Shown here in pieces: positions 45,395 through 54,115 of a stretch of DNA of 64,000 bases. A program made the translations under genes and the position numbers. Below the pieces are notes generated by a model that was not told the origin of the DNA, did not search any database, and saw nothing but the letters and a program-made list of their open reading frames with translations. Numbering within the stretch: the stretch's first letter is position 1; every line of letters starts with the position of its first letter. Location of the stretch: NCBI GenBank assembly GCA_022184915.1, contig JAGTJU010000001.1:1242057-1306056 (forward strand), read 5' to 3'. The DNA is from Myxococcales bacterium (GTDB lineage Bacteria > Myxococcota_A > Polyangia > Fen-1088).

Positions 45395-46862
45395 ATGGCG
45401 CGCGTTCTGGTCATCGACGACAACGAAACCATGCGGGAAGGCATGGCCGCGACGGTGCGGCGGATGGGTCACGAGGTGGATGTGGCCTCTGGCGGGGCAG
45501 CGGGGCTTGCGCTCTTCAAGGCCCGCGGCGCAGACCTCGTCGTGACGGATCTCAAGATGGACGGCATGTCAGGTATGGCGGTGCTCGAGGCGGTGCGGGA
45601 TGCCGATCCGTCGGTGCCCACCCTCATCGTGACCGCCCACGGCAACGTGGAGACGGCCGTGGAGGCCATGCGCCTGGGAGCGCTCGACTTCCTCCAAAAG
45701 CCGTTCGTGCCTGAGGTCTTGCGCCTCAAGGTGCAGCGGGCCTTGGAGGTGAGGGGAGAGCGTCACGCGCGGTTGCGCGCCGAAGCCGAGGCCGAAGCTT
45801 TGCGCTCCGACGCCGCCACGCCCTACGGCTTCGCCGAGCTCGTGGGCCGCAGCCCGCCCATGCAAGCCGTGTTCGCACTCGTTCAAAAGGTCGCGGGAGC
45901 CGACGTGGCGGTACACATCCACGGAGAGTCGGGCACGGGCAAGGAGCTGGTGGCGCGCGCTTTACACAACCGGTCGCGGCGTGCGAATAAGCCCTTCGTC
46001 AAGGTCAACTGTGGCGCCTTGGCAGAGACGCTCCTCGAATCCGAGTTGTTCGGCCACGAAAAGGGAGCCTTCACCCACGCCGTCAAGCGCAAGCTGGGAC
46101 GCTTCGAGCTTGCGCACGAGGGCACGCTCTTTCTCGACGAGGTGGGCGACATGTCGCCGGCGCTCCAGGTCAAGCTGTTGCGGGTGCTTCAGGAGCAAGA
46201 GTTCGAGCGCGTGGGCGGCGAGGAGACGATCAAGGTCGACGTCCGGGTGATCAGCGCCACCCATCGGGACCTCAAGGCCGAAGTGGAAGCCGGGCGTTTT
46301 CGCGAAGACCTCTACTACCGCATGCACGTCGTGGCGTGCGAAGTGCCGGCGCTCCGCGCGCACCGCGAAGACATCCCGTTGTTGGTCGAGCACTTCATCC
46401 GCAAACAGGCGCCGCGCCTCAATCCCTCGGTCGAAGACATCGCGCCCGACGCGCTCGCACGGCTTTTGGGTTACGACTGGCCGGGCAACGTTCGTGAACT
46501 CGAGAACGCAGTGGAACAAGCCCTGGTCTTCGCCGAGGGCAAGACGATCACACGTGAGGCGCTTCCGCCGGTCTTTCGGCAAACCCCGCCACGCAACTTG
46601 CTTCCGCTTCCCGCGGGGGGACCGCCCTTTACCCGAGGTGCTCGACGATCTCGAGCGGCAGCTCATCCTTCGCGCCTACGAAGAGACGGGGGGCGTGAAG
46701 ACAGAGACCGCCCGCAAGCTCGGTATCAAGACGAGCGCGCTTTACTACAAGCTCGAAAAGTACGGCATCGGCGTGATCGCTGGCCGCGAGCGCGCCGGGG
46801 ACGACGCCGACGGGCTCACCGCACCCGAAGCATCGGGTGTGCCTGACGCGGAGCCGGCGTGA
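45395..46862 (+). CDS. NtrC-type response regulator, frameshifted in a G run
   Basis: After correction this is a 488-residue regulator. The receiver (1-120) has Asp 52 and Lys 102; the AAA+ domain has Walker [15 protein letters not shown] at 224-229 in place of GAFTGA, and Walker B 'TLFLDEVGD'. A Fis-type helix-turn-helix ('[20 protein letters not shown]') closes it. The reading frame shifts at the run of six G at 46615-46620; with five G, '[19 protein letters not shown]' reads through into the helix-turn-helix. As given, the frame runs on to 46846 without a DNA-binding domain. AAGGAG at 45375-45380 precedes ATG 45395. The stop overlaps the next gene's GTG (GTGA). Confidence 0.85.
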
Positions 46863-47893
46863 GCACCCTCGTTTATTCCGACCCGCGCTGGTTGGACCAT
46901 GACCCGGGGCCGGGGCATCCCGAGTCTCCCGCCCGGCTCGCGGCCGTGCTGGGGCATTTGGCGGCCCATCCCGTCAGGGGGGTCGAGATCGCCGCGGCCC
47001 GCGAAGCGTCTGACCAGGAGCTCGCAGCCGTTCACGAGCCCTGGCACATCGATCGGTTACGAAGCTTTGATGGACTCGTGGCCGATCTCGACGCCGACAC
47101 CCCGGATGTCCTCAGGCAGCTACACGGCCGCGTGTCTCGCGGGCGGGGGGCCGCGGTCGAGGCCGTGACGCGCGTCTGGCATCACGAGGCAGACAATGCC
47201 TTTGTGCTTTGCCGTCCGCCGGGGCATCACGCCGAGCGGGGGCGCGCCATGGGCTTTTGCCTGTACAACAACATCGCCATCGCCGCCGAGGCCGGGCTGC
47301 GGTTGGGTGCCGAGCGCGTGCTGATCGTCGATTGGGACGTCCATCACGGCAACGGCACGCAGCACGCGTTCGAGTCCCCGGCGTGACGTGCTCTTCGTAT
47401 CCACGCACCAGTACCCCCCCGCTTTACCCGGGTACGGGGGCTTCCCACGAGGTCGGGAAGGCAGAAGGGGCGGGGTATACCGTCAACTGCGCCCTGCCGG
47501 AGGGACAGACCGATGCAGACTATGGGGCAGTTTTCAGCGATCTGGTCCTGCCCGTGGCGGAAGCCTACGCGCCCGATCTGGTTCTCGTCTCGGGCGGGTT
47601 TCGACGCCCCACGCGGCCGACCCGCTGGGTGGCATGCGGCTTGGCGAGCGAGGGTTCGCCGCGATGACCTCGGCGCTCGTGAAGGTGGGCTGGGGCCACC
47701 GCCCGGGGGCCGTCTCGTCTTGATGCTGGAAGGCGGGTACGATCTTTCGGCGTTGTCGGCTTCGGTCCACGCGTGCCTGGAGGTGCTTGCGGGCGCAAAA
47801 GCCGAGACCTTTCCCACCACGGGCGCGGCCCGCGCGGGCGGCGCTTTGCGGGCCACGCGGGACGCCCTGGGGGGATACTGGCGCTTGCCATAG
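46859..47893 (+). pseudogene. histone deacetylase-family gene broken by six +1 homopolymer shifts (probably sequence error)
   Basis: The N-terminal half (to 47386) is a clear class II HDAC/acetoin-utilisation protein: 'GHPESPARL', '[16 protein letters not shown]' and the zinc-site '[12 protein letters not shown]'. It then needs removal of one base in each of C4 47376-47379, C7 47414-47420, G3 47592-47594, C4 47607-47610, G3 47687-47689 and G5 47705-47709. This restores 'VLFVSTHQYPLYPGTGASHE', 'VSAGFDAHAADPLGG' and 'LVLMLEGGYDL' in one frame of 342 residues, a normal family length. Its natural substrate is an acetylated protein, polyamine or small molecule. Start GTG 46859 overlaps the regulator's stop. 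Confidence 0.8.
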
Positions 47894-48015
47894 CCGGTAT
47901 GCCTGGAACGCTGCGTAGCCGCTGCAGGGACGAAATCCCCACGTTCCGGGTGTGACACCGGCCCTCACATGCGATAAACGCTGCCCACCGCCGTTCCCCG
48001 GGCGGTGGCTCTGCC

Positions 48016-49261
48016 ATGAAGAAAGCCTCCCTCGGCACGATATTCCTCACCGTCTTCCTCGACCTTCTGGGATTCGGGTTGGTGGTGCCCTTCCTTCCGG
48101 GCGTCGCCCGCCACTTTCGGCTCCAGTGACTTGGTCGCCGCCCTGCTGGGGTCCGCGTACTCGGTCATGCAGTTCGTGTTCATCCCGTTTTGGGGACGGC
48201 TCTCCGATCGCATCGGTCGGCGGCCGGTGTTGCTCTGGAGCATCGCCGCCAACATCGTGGGTATGTCGCTGCTCGGCTTCGCCAACTCGCTCGCCCTGCT
48301 GTTCGTCGCCCGGGTGTTCAGCGGCATCGCCACCGCCAACATCGCCGTGGCGCAGGCGTATATCGCCGACATCACCACGCCCGAAACACGAGCCCGCGGC
48401 ATGGGCATGATTGGAATGGCCTTTGGCCTCGGCTTCATCCTGGGCCCGCCGCTCGGCGGTGTGCTGGGCCACGTGCAGGTCTTCGGGCGCGAAGGCCCCC
48501 TGGCGGCCTTCGTGGCCGCCGGCGCATCGCTCGTCAATTTGGTCTTGGCGTATCGTCGCCTGCCCGAATCGTTGGTGGTCAGCGCGCAAGGCGCCTCGGA
48601 AGGCGTGCCTGCCACGATTCGACGCCGTTTCGTGCCCCTCGATGTGGAGGCCCTCAAGCAGGTTACGGCCGTGCCGGGCGTGGGTCTGGCCGTCGTGCTG
48701 ATGTTCTCCGTGACGTTTTGGTTTTCGGGGATGGAGATGACGTATCGGTTGTTCACCGAAGACATTTTTGGTTTCGGTGTGGCAGGCACGGGGGCCCTGT
48801 TCGGCTTCGTCGGGGTAGTGGCGGCCGTGGTGCAGGGTGGTCTCATCGGTCGGCTCACGAAGCGTTTCGGAGAGGTCCGTTTGCTCGGTCGCGGGGTGTC
48901 GCTTTTGGCCCTTGGCTTTGCTGGACTTGCTCTCAGCGCCTGGCCTTCCGGCACGGTCGCTCTGGCACTGCTGATTGGTGCGTCGGGCGTTTTGGCGGCG
49001 GGAAACGGGTTGTGCATGCCGTCTTTGTCTTCCTACACTTCGAGGAAGGCGGGGCCGCGCATCCAGGGGATGACGTTGGGCGTGATGCAATCGCTCTCCG
49101 CGCTCGCACGGGCGCTGGGCCCCCTCGCGGGAGGCTTGGCGTACGAATACATCGCCCCGTGGGGACCCTACGCGCTCGGGGCCCTGGGCTTCGGGGTGGC
49201 GGCTGCGATGGCGGCGCGCCTACCGGCCTTGAACGAGGCGCCCCTGACGGCGGCTCAGTAG
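48016..49261 (+). CDS. MFS transporter, TetA-like, with one frameshift
   Basis: This major-facilitator protein has about 12 membrane helices and is 414 residues once corrected. ATG 48016 begins the typical 'LGTIFLTVFLDLLGFGLVVP' helix. The frame breaks in the TTT at 48115-48117; with TT it continues as 'HFGSSDLVAALLGSAYSVMQ'. The intact remainder has the loop 2-3 signature 'GRLSDRIGRRPVLL' and the motif C-like 'GFGLGFILGPPLGG', typical of drug:H+ antiporters of the tetracycline type. The last seven bases overlap the end of eda on the other strand. Confidence 0.82.
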
Positions 49262-49947
49262 TTGGGGGGAGGCAGCTCTGTGATGCGCCGTTGAACGCGG
49301 GCCTCGCGCACCCGCTCGAGATAAATCCGGGCACGTTCTGCCAGCTGAGCGCGCTGTCCTTGCCTGAGCGCCGCAACGTCCGTGAGGTCCCCGCCGACAC
49401 CCAGCGCAAAGGCGCCGGCTTGAATGTAGGCGGCAGCGTTCTCGAGCGTCACCCCCCCCGTGGGCATCAGCTCGATATCGGGTAGAGGCGCCTTGACGGC
49501 TTTGAGGTAGGAAGGGCCCCCCACGGCCGAGGCCGGAAACACCTTGACGGCGTCGGCGCCGGCCTGCCAAGCCATGTAGATCTCCGTGGGCGTGAGCGCA
49601 CCGGGGAAGCAGGCCAGCCCGTTGCCTCGACAGTAGGCAATGATGGCGGCGTCAAAGACCGGCATGACCATGAACCGGGCCCCGGCTTCATGAACGGCCA
49701 GCGCCTGCTCCATGGTCAGCACGCTTCCGGCACCGACCATCAAATCGGGTGAGAAGCTCACGGCCAGTTCTCGAATGGCCTCGAGCGCGCCGGGCACCGT
49801 GAGGGGAATCTCCAACACCTGAAGCCCCGCTTCGCGAAGCACGTCGGCCAGCTCCAATGCGTCTTCGGAGGTGGGCGTGCGAAGGATGGGCACGAGCCCG
49901 CCGTCGTGAATACAGCGGAGCACCTCCGTCTTGTTTGCAGCGGGCAT
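49255..49947 (-). CDS. eda: KDPG/KHG aldolase
   Basis: This 230-residue class I aldolase cleaves 2-keto-3-deoxy-6-phosphogluconate to pyruvate and glyceraldehyde 3-phosphate. Catalytic Glu lies in 'VLEIPLTVPGA' and the Schiff-base Lys in 'ADAVKVFPAS'; 'GVTLENAAAYIQAGAFALGVGG' binds phosphate. AGGGAGGA gives a very good ribosome-binding site before ATG 49947. It follows kdgK by 33 bases, and the pair forms the lower Entner-Doudoroff branch for sugar acids. Confidence 0.93.
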   Translation of the reverse strand: MPAANKTEVLRCIHDGGLVPILRTPTSEDALELADVLREAGLQVLEIPLTVPGALEAIRELAVSFSPDLMVGAGSVLTMEQALAVHEAGARFMVMPVFDAAIIAYCRGNGLACFPGALTPTEIYMAWQAGADAVKVFPASAVGGPSYLKAVKAPLPDIELMPTGGVTLENAAAYIQAGAFALGVGGDLTDVAALRQGQRAQLAERARIYLERVREARVQRRITELPPPNY

Positions 49948-49980
49948 CGGTGTCCTCCCTTCGGCGCCTCTCGTGGGGCC

Positions 49981-51102
49981 CTATCGGGCCACGCGGGCCG
50001 CGCCGCCCTTCATCACCCGTTCGACTTCTGCCAGCGTGGCCATGCTGGTGTCCCCCGGCGTGGTCATCGCAAGCGCACCGTGGGCCGCGCCGCATTCCAC
50101 GGCGTAGGCCGGACCTTTGCCCGAAAGGAACCCGTAGACGAGGCCCGAAGCGAACGAGTCACCGCCGCCCACGCGGTCGTAGATCTCGAGATCCTCTCGC
50201 ACGGGTGCCACGAAGAACCCCTCCGCGGTGGCGCATATGGCACCCCAGTCGTTGAGGGATGCGGTCCTCGCGTTGCGAAGCGTGGTGGCCACCACCTGGA
50301 AGTTTGGGTAGGCCTTGCGAGCCACCTCGATCATCTTGCGGAAGTTGGCCGGATCGAGCTCGGAGAAGTTGTCGTCCATGCCCTCGACCTCAAAGCCCAG
50401 CGAAGCGGAGAAATCTTCTTCATTGCCGATCATCACGTCGACGTAGTTCGCGAGCTCGCGGTTGACCTCCTGGGCCTTGGCGTGTCCCCCGATGCCCTGC
50501 CAGAGGGAAGGCCGGTAGTTCAAGTCGTACGAGACGATCGTGCCGTGCTTGCGGGCCGCCGTCATGGCCTCACGGGCCACCTGCGCGGTGGTCTCGGAGA
50601 GGGCCGCAAAGATCCCGCCCGTGTGGAACCAGCGTACGCCGAGCTTTCCGAAGATATGCTCCCAGTCAATGTCCCCCGGCTCGAGCTGCGAAGCCGCGGT
50701 GTGCCCCCGGTCCGAGCAGCCCACGGCGGCGCGCACCCCGAAGCCTCTCTCCGTGAAGTTCAGGCCGTTGCGCACATCGCGGCCCACGCCATCGTACTTC
50801 ACCCATTTGACGAAGGTCTGGTCGACCCCTCCCTGGTAGATGAGGTCCTGCAGCAGCCTGCCCACGGGGTTGTCCGCAAAAGCCGTCACGACCGCTGTGT
50901 CCAAGCCGAAACAACGCTTGAGACCGCGGGCCACGTTGTACTCGCCACCACCCTCCCAGGCCGTAAAGCTGCGGGTGGTCGCCACCCGGCCATCCCCTGG
51001 ATCCAGCCGCAACATGACCTCTCCGAGAGCGACCAGGTCGTAGCGGCACGCGGGCTTGGGCTTGATGGAAAGGCCAGCGGTGGGGGAGACATTCGTGGAC
51101 AT
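49981..51102 (-). CDS. kdgK: 2-keto-3-deoxygluconate kinase (PfkB family)
   Basis: This 373-residue sugar kinase has the N-terminal 'YDLVALGEVMLRLDPGDGR' with 'WEGGGEYNVARGLKR', both typical of KDG kinases. The C-terminal PfkB signature with the catalytic Asp is 'DRVGGGDSFASGLVYG'. It phosphorylates 2-keto-3-deoxygluconate for Eda encoded next. The substrate is inferred from this pairing. Two direct copies of GTTGACGA (51118-51125 and 51127-51134) lie about 15-30 bases upstream of the start and might be an operator. Confidence 0.87.
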   Translation of the reverse strand: MSTNVSPTAGLSIKPKPACRYDLVALGEVMLRLDPGDGRVATTRSFTAWEGGGEYNVARGLKRCFGLDTAVVTAFADNPVGRLLQDLIYQGGVDQTFVKWVKYDGVGRDVRNGLNFTERGFGVRAAVGCSDRGHTAASQLEPGDIDWEHIFGKLGVRWFHTGGIFAALSETTAQVAREAMTAARKHGTIVSYDLNYRPSLWQGIGGHAKAQEVNRELANYVDVMIGNEEDFSASLGFEVEGMDDNFSELDPANFRKMIEVARKAYPNFQVVATTLRNARTASLNDWGAICATAEGFFVAPVREDLEIYDRVGGGDSFASGLVYGFLSGKGPAYAVECGAAHGALAMTTPGDTSMATLAEVERVMKGGAARVAR

Positions 51103-51297
51103 CGGGGGCGAAACTCCGTTGACGAGGTTGACGATGCCGTCCGCACCGGGGGCACGCTAGAACCCCTCGAGGCGCGCTCTGCGCCGAGAATGAACGGTGC
51201 GACGGGCGGACAGCACGATAGCCGACCTGACCGGGGCGGGGTAGGGGTAAGCCCGTCCTGCGTTCATGTCGAGCGACGCCTGCACCTTCAGCGGCGG

Positions 51298-51706
51298 TTA
51301 CTCGCTGCTGGATCGAGGCCCGCGCACCCGCGTTTCCGCTTTTGTCTCGGGCAGCAGTTTGCCCTCGTCGTTGGCCCGAAAACGAATCTCGGCCTTCACC
51401 TCCAAAGTGAGCTTCTGCAAGGCCTTGATGATCTCTCGGTCGAGATCCATGCGATCGAGCCAGGAGCGGATCTCACCCGTGGCGACCCGAAGGATATCGT
51501 CCTTGGATCGGTTCGCAGCCCTCGAAACCCGCCGAAACGGCGCGCCGGAAGAAATCCGAAACGCCGCGGTCCTTGTCGCGGCTCTCTGCCCCGTCGGAGC
51601 GTCCGTCCCGGGCCTCGGCGTCTTCAGGGGGGGGATCCTCGGCGCTCGGCGGGGGCGGCGACGGAGATCCCGTCGGGGGCGGGGTGAATCGTCTATCGGC
51701 TGCCAT
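51298..51706 (-). CDS. small unknown protein, frameshifted in a C run
   Basis: This protein of 135 residues is restored if one base is removed from CCC 51519-51521. The Pro/Glu/Asp-rich N-terminus (1-45) then runs into 'VSDFFRRAVSAGFEAANRSK' and a helical part with 'ATGEIRSWLDRMDLDREI' followed by a beta-like 'VKAEIRFR' end. Both halves look coding on their own but stop or start in the middle without the correction. I do not recognise a family. It is divergent from the UbiB-like gene with 63 bases between starts. Confidence 0.55.
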
Positions 51707-51769
51707 CGCCGACGAAGGATATCACTTCGAGCGGGCCTCCGGGTTGGCGTGTCGCCGCGCAGCCGGGCT

Positions 51770-53776
51770 ATGCTTGGCGCCGTGGGGGCTTCAAACGACC
51801 GAACGGAAGAGCTGGCTTTGGCAGACGTGCTGCCCGGGGCCGGTGAGGCACGCCGTACCGGTGGGCCTAGCCCCGCGCGTCGCTCGGCGCCGCCGCCGCT
51901 TCCCGCGGGGGCCTCGAGCGAGGGTTCGGCGCCCCAGATCGCGGGACTTGGCACCGAAGCCGCGCCCGCCCTGCCCCTCGGCGTCGACGCGTCGCATTCG
52001 ACCTCCCCTCTGGGGCCGCCCCCGCTCCGGCGGACCCCCCTGCCGCCCCGGCCCGAGGACACACGGTCCCGGACGCGGCCTGGCACGGGGCGCTCGAGCC
52101 GCAACCCGGTCCAGCGGCTCTGGAGGGTCTACTGGGTCACCTGCCAGGTGTCTGTGTCGTATCTCCTGCTGAAGGTGACCTCGCGTTTGCGGACCGAAGA
52201 GTCCGCTCTGCGCGCCGAGGAGCGCGCCCACCGCAGGAACGCTCGGCGCATCAAGGAAGCCGTGGTGGACCTTCAGGGTCTGTTCATCAAGGTCGGGCAG
52301 CTGATCAGCATCATGGCGAACTTCCTTCCCGAGATCTTCCGCAAGGAGCTCGAGGAACTGCAGGACAAAGTGCCACCGCGGCCCTACGAGGACATCGAGG
52401 CGCGCTTGCTCGAGGAATACGCAGGCCGAGGCCCCGACGAGGTGTTTGCAGCCTTCGACCGCATCCCCGTGGCCTCTGCTTCGATCGGGCAGGTGCACAA
52501 AGCCCGGCTTGCCACGGGGGAAGACGTGGCGGTGAAGGTTCAATACCCCGACATCGAGGAGATCGTGCGGGTCGATCTGAGGGCCCTCAAGCGCATCTTC
52601 TGGGTCCTCAAGCGCTTCCTGCCTGATTGGGGTTTCGATACGACCTACCGCGAGATCCGCGAGATGGTGCTCTCCGAGCTCGACTACAGGCGCGAAGCAG
52701 AGTCGATGCGGAGAGTTGCTGCTAGTTTTACGGGGCGTAAGGACGTGCTGTTCCCGGAGGTGATGGCCGATTACAGCACCTCGAGGGTCCTCGTCACGCA
52801 GTGGATGCCCGGAACGAAGGTGGCCGATCTCAAGGCCCTGGCGGCCGAGGGCATCGATCGCCAAGCCGTGGCACGCCTTTTCGTGGATGCCTACTGCCAG
52901 CAAATTTTCGTCGATGGCTTCTATCACGCCGATCCTCACCCCGGTAACCTGTTGGTTCAGCAGCGACCCGATGGCAGCCCCGCGATCATCTTCCTGGACT
53001 TCGGTGCCACCGCACACGTGTCGGAGGGAATGCGGAAGGGGATGATCAACTTCCTTCAGGGCACCATGACACGAGACTCCGCGCGCCTCGTCTCTGCCAT
53101 GAAGGAGATGGGCTTCATTTCGCGCAAGGCGGACCCCGAGGTCTTCGATCGCGTCGTGGAGTACTTCCACGACAAGCTCCGTGCCGAGGTGATGGTGCAG
53201 GGCTTTTCTCTCAAGGACATCCGTTTCGATGCGGAGCAAAAGCTGGAGAGCCTGCTCGACCTGCGGGACATGAACGTCTCGCTCGGCGATTTGCGTGACG
53301 CCTTTCACGTCCCGAAGGACTGGGTGTTGCTCGAGCGCGCGCTGCTGTTGTTGCTCGGGGTATGCACCACGCTCGATCCCGAGATGAACCCTGCGCAGGT
53401 GATCAAGCCCTACCTCGAGCGGTTCCTCCTCGGAAAGGGGCAGGAGCTGGCCGATGCGGCCATGGACGCCACGAGAGAGGCGGCACTTGCCGCCCTGGCC
53501 CTCCCGGGCGAGATGCGTCGGTGGCTGGCGCAGGCCAACCGTGGAGGGTCGCAGGTGGTGGTGGCCAACCTCCACGAGGGGGCGCGTCTCGTGTACGCGG
53601 TGGGACAGCAGGTGATGTGGGCCGGGCTCCTCGCCACGTCAGCGGTGGTCGCGGTCATCTTCGACGGACGCGGACAAGAGGTCCCGCGCCGCTGGGCCAC
53701 GGTGGCGGCGTCCCTTTGCGGGGGCATGCTGGTGCTCGCCCTGGCGGCGGGCCGTCGGGCAAAGACGCGCAGGTAA
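51770..53776 (+). CDS. ABC1/UbiB-family atypical kinase
   Basis: This 668-residue protein has a Pro/Arg-rich N-terminal extension (about 1-110), then the UbiB/ADCK core: the KxGQ motif in 'GLFIKVGQL', 'ASASIGQVHKARL', the 'VAVKVQYP' Lys, 'HADPHPGNLL' and 'FLDFGATAHV'. Two C-terminal membrane helices at about 615-660 are typical. The family supports ubiquinone or other isoprenoid-lipid metabolism; MqnD in this window suggests that menaquinone is made here. ATG 51770 or GTG 51782 may be the start; a TATGCT box overlaps the former. Confidence 0.88.
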   Translation: MLGAVGASNDRTEELALADVLPGAGEARRTGGPSPARRSAPPPLPAGASSEGSAPQIAGLGTEAAPALPLGVDASHSTSPLGPPPLRRTPLPPRPEDTRSRTRPGTGRSSRNPVQRLWRVYWVTCQVSVSYLLLKVTSRLRTEESALRAEERAHRRNARRIKEAVVDLQGLFIKVGQLISIMANFLPEIFRKELEELQDKVPPRPYEDIEARLLEEYAGRGPDEVFAAFDRIPVASASIGQVHKARLATGEDVAVKVQYPDIEEIVRVDLRALKRIFWVLKRFLPDWGFDTTYREIREMVLSELDYRREAESMRRVAASFTGRKDVLFPEVMADYSTSRVLVTQWMPGTKVADLKALAAEGIDRQAVARLFVDAYCQQIFVDGFYHADPHPGNLLVQQRPDGSPAIIFLDFGATAHVSEGMRKGMINFLQGTMTRDSARLVSAMKEMGFISRKADPEVFDRVVEYFHDKLRAEVMVQGFSLKDIRFDAEQKLESLLDLRDMNVSLGDLRDAFHVPKDWVLLERALLLLLGVCTTLDPEMNPAQVIKPYLERFLLGKGQELADAAMDATREAALAALALPGEMRRWLAQANRGGSQVVVANLHEGARLVYAVGQQVMWAGLLATSAVVAVIFDGRGQEVPRRWATVAASLCGGMLVLALAAGRRAKTRR

Positions 53777-53884
53777 CCAGCTCACGCGTGGCCCGGATTC
53801 GTGGCCTCAAGTCTTGCACTGGGGAAGACGACGAGTAGATAGACGAACGATTCCGGCCCGCTAGGGCCTACTCTCGGAGGCCGA

Positions 53885-53934
53885 TTGCGCAAAGTGCGCA
53901 AATGTAGGATTTTGTAGGGATGATCGCAATCATC
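53885..53934. promoter_or_regulatory. two operator-like palindromes in the ubiB-relA-like gap
   Basis: TTGCGCAaagTGCGCAA (53885-53901) and GATGATcgcaATCATC (53919-53934) are perfect inverted repeats 18 bases apart. The second covers the start of a possible 42-residue reading frame. The 339-base gap 53777-54115 holds no other recognised gene. Confidence 0.4.
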
Positions 53935-54048
53935 GGAAACTTTTTCATGGGCGCCTCGGCATTGGGCCTTTTTTGGGCCACACTGTCTCTCGGGCGTCCG
54001 CCCGTCGCGAATTCCGCCTCATCGCGAGATTCGCAGGCATTGTCTTGA
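53920..54048 (+). CDS. possible 42-residue membrane microprotein
   Basis: ATG 53920 opens 42 codons ending TGA 54046-54048. The first 25 residues are hydrophobic (Ile, Phe, Leu, Ala, Trp) and could span a membrane; the rest is polar and Ser-rich. The start codon lies within a palindrome, and a TAGGAT box at 53905-53910 sits nine bases upstream. There is no proper Shine-Dalgarno spacing. This is too short to be sure; the hydrophobic run may be chance. Confidence 0.25.
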   Translation: MIAIIGNFFMGASALGLFWATLSLGRPPVANSASSRDSQALS

Positions 54049-54073
54049 ACCGCGGCTTCCTGCGCCCTACACT
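54045..54073 (+). promoter_or_regulatory. strong sigma-70-type promoter of the RelA/SpoT-like gene
   Basis: TTGAAC (54045-54050) and TACACT (54068-54073) are separated by exactly 17 bases. The predicted start is near 54080, giving a leader of about 36 bases before GTG 54116. Confidence 0.6.
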
Positions 54074-54115
54074 CAGGCGTTCCCGCGTAAAGACGACCCT
54101 TGTCCGTTTACGACC

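Noticed and set aside
46859-47386. A natural short HDAC-like protein of 175 residues
   Set aside because: The missing catalytic half follows at once in other frames, with every motif intact. Truncation is better explained by homopolymer errors.
49906-51687. A 593-codon plus-strand frame
   Set aside because: It runs antisense through eda, kdgK and the small unknown gene, all with recognisable motifs or better start contexts.
51266-51769. Long N-terminal extension of the UbiB-like gene
   Set aside because: It would overlap the divergent small gene, and its composition is unlike the family. ATG 51770 or GTG 51782 gives a normal core with a moderate extension.
53966-53990. Intrinsic terminator after the UbiB-like gene (GGGCC, T6, GGGCC)
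   Set aside because: The T run is in the loop, not after the stem, and only four self-complementary base pairs can form.
53920-54048. Toxin-antitoxin pair formed by the microprotein and the RelA-like gene
   Set aside because: The microprotein looks membrane-bound, the gene spacing is 67 bases with a separate promoter, and the enzyme is much longer than toxic small alarmone synthetases. Not supported by sequence alone.
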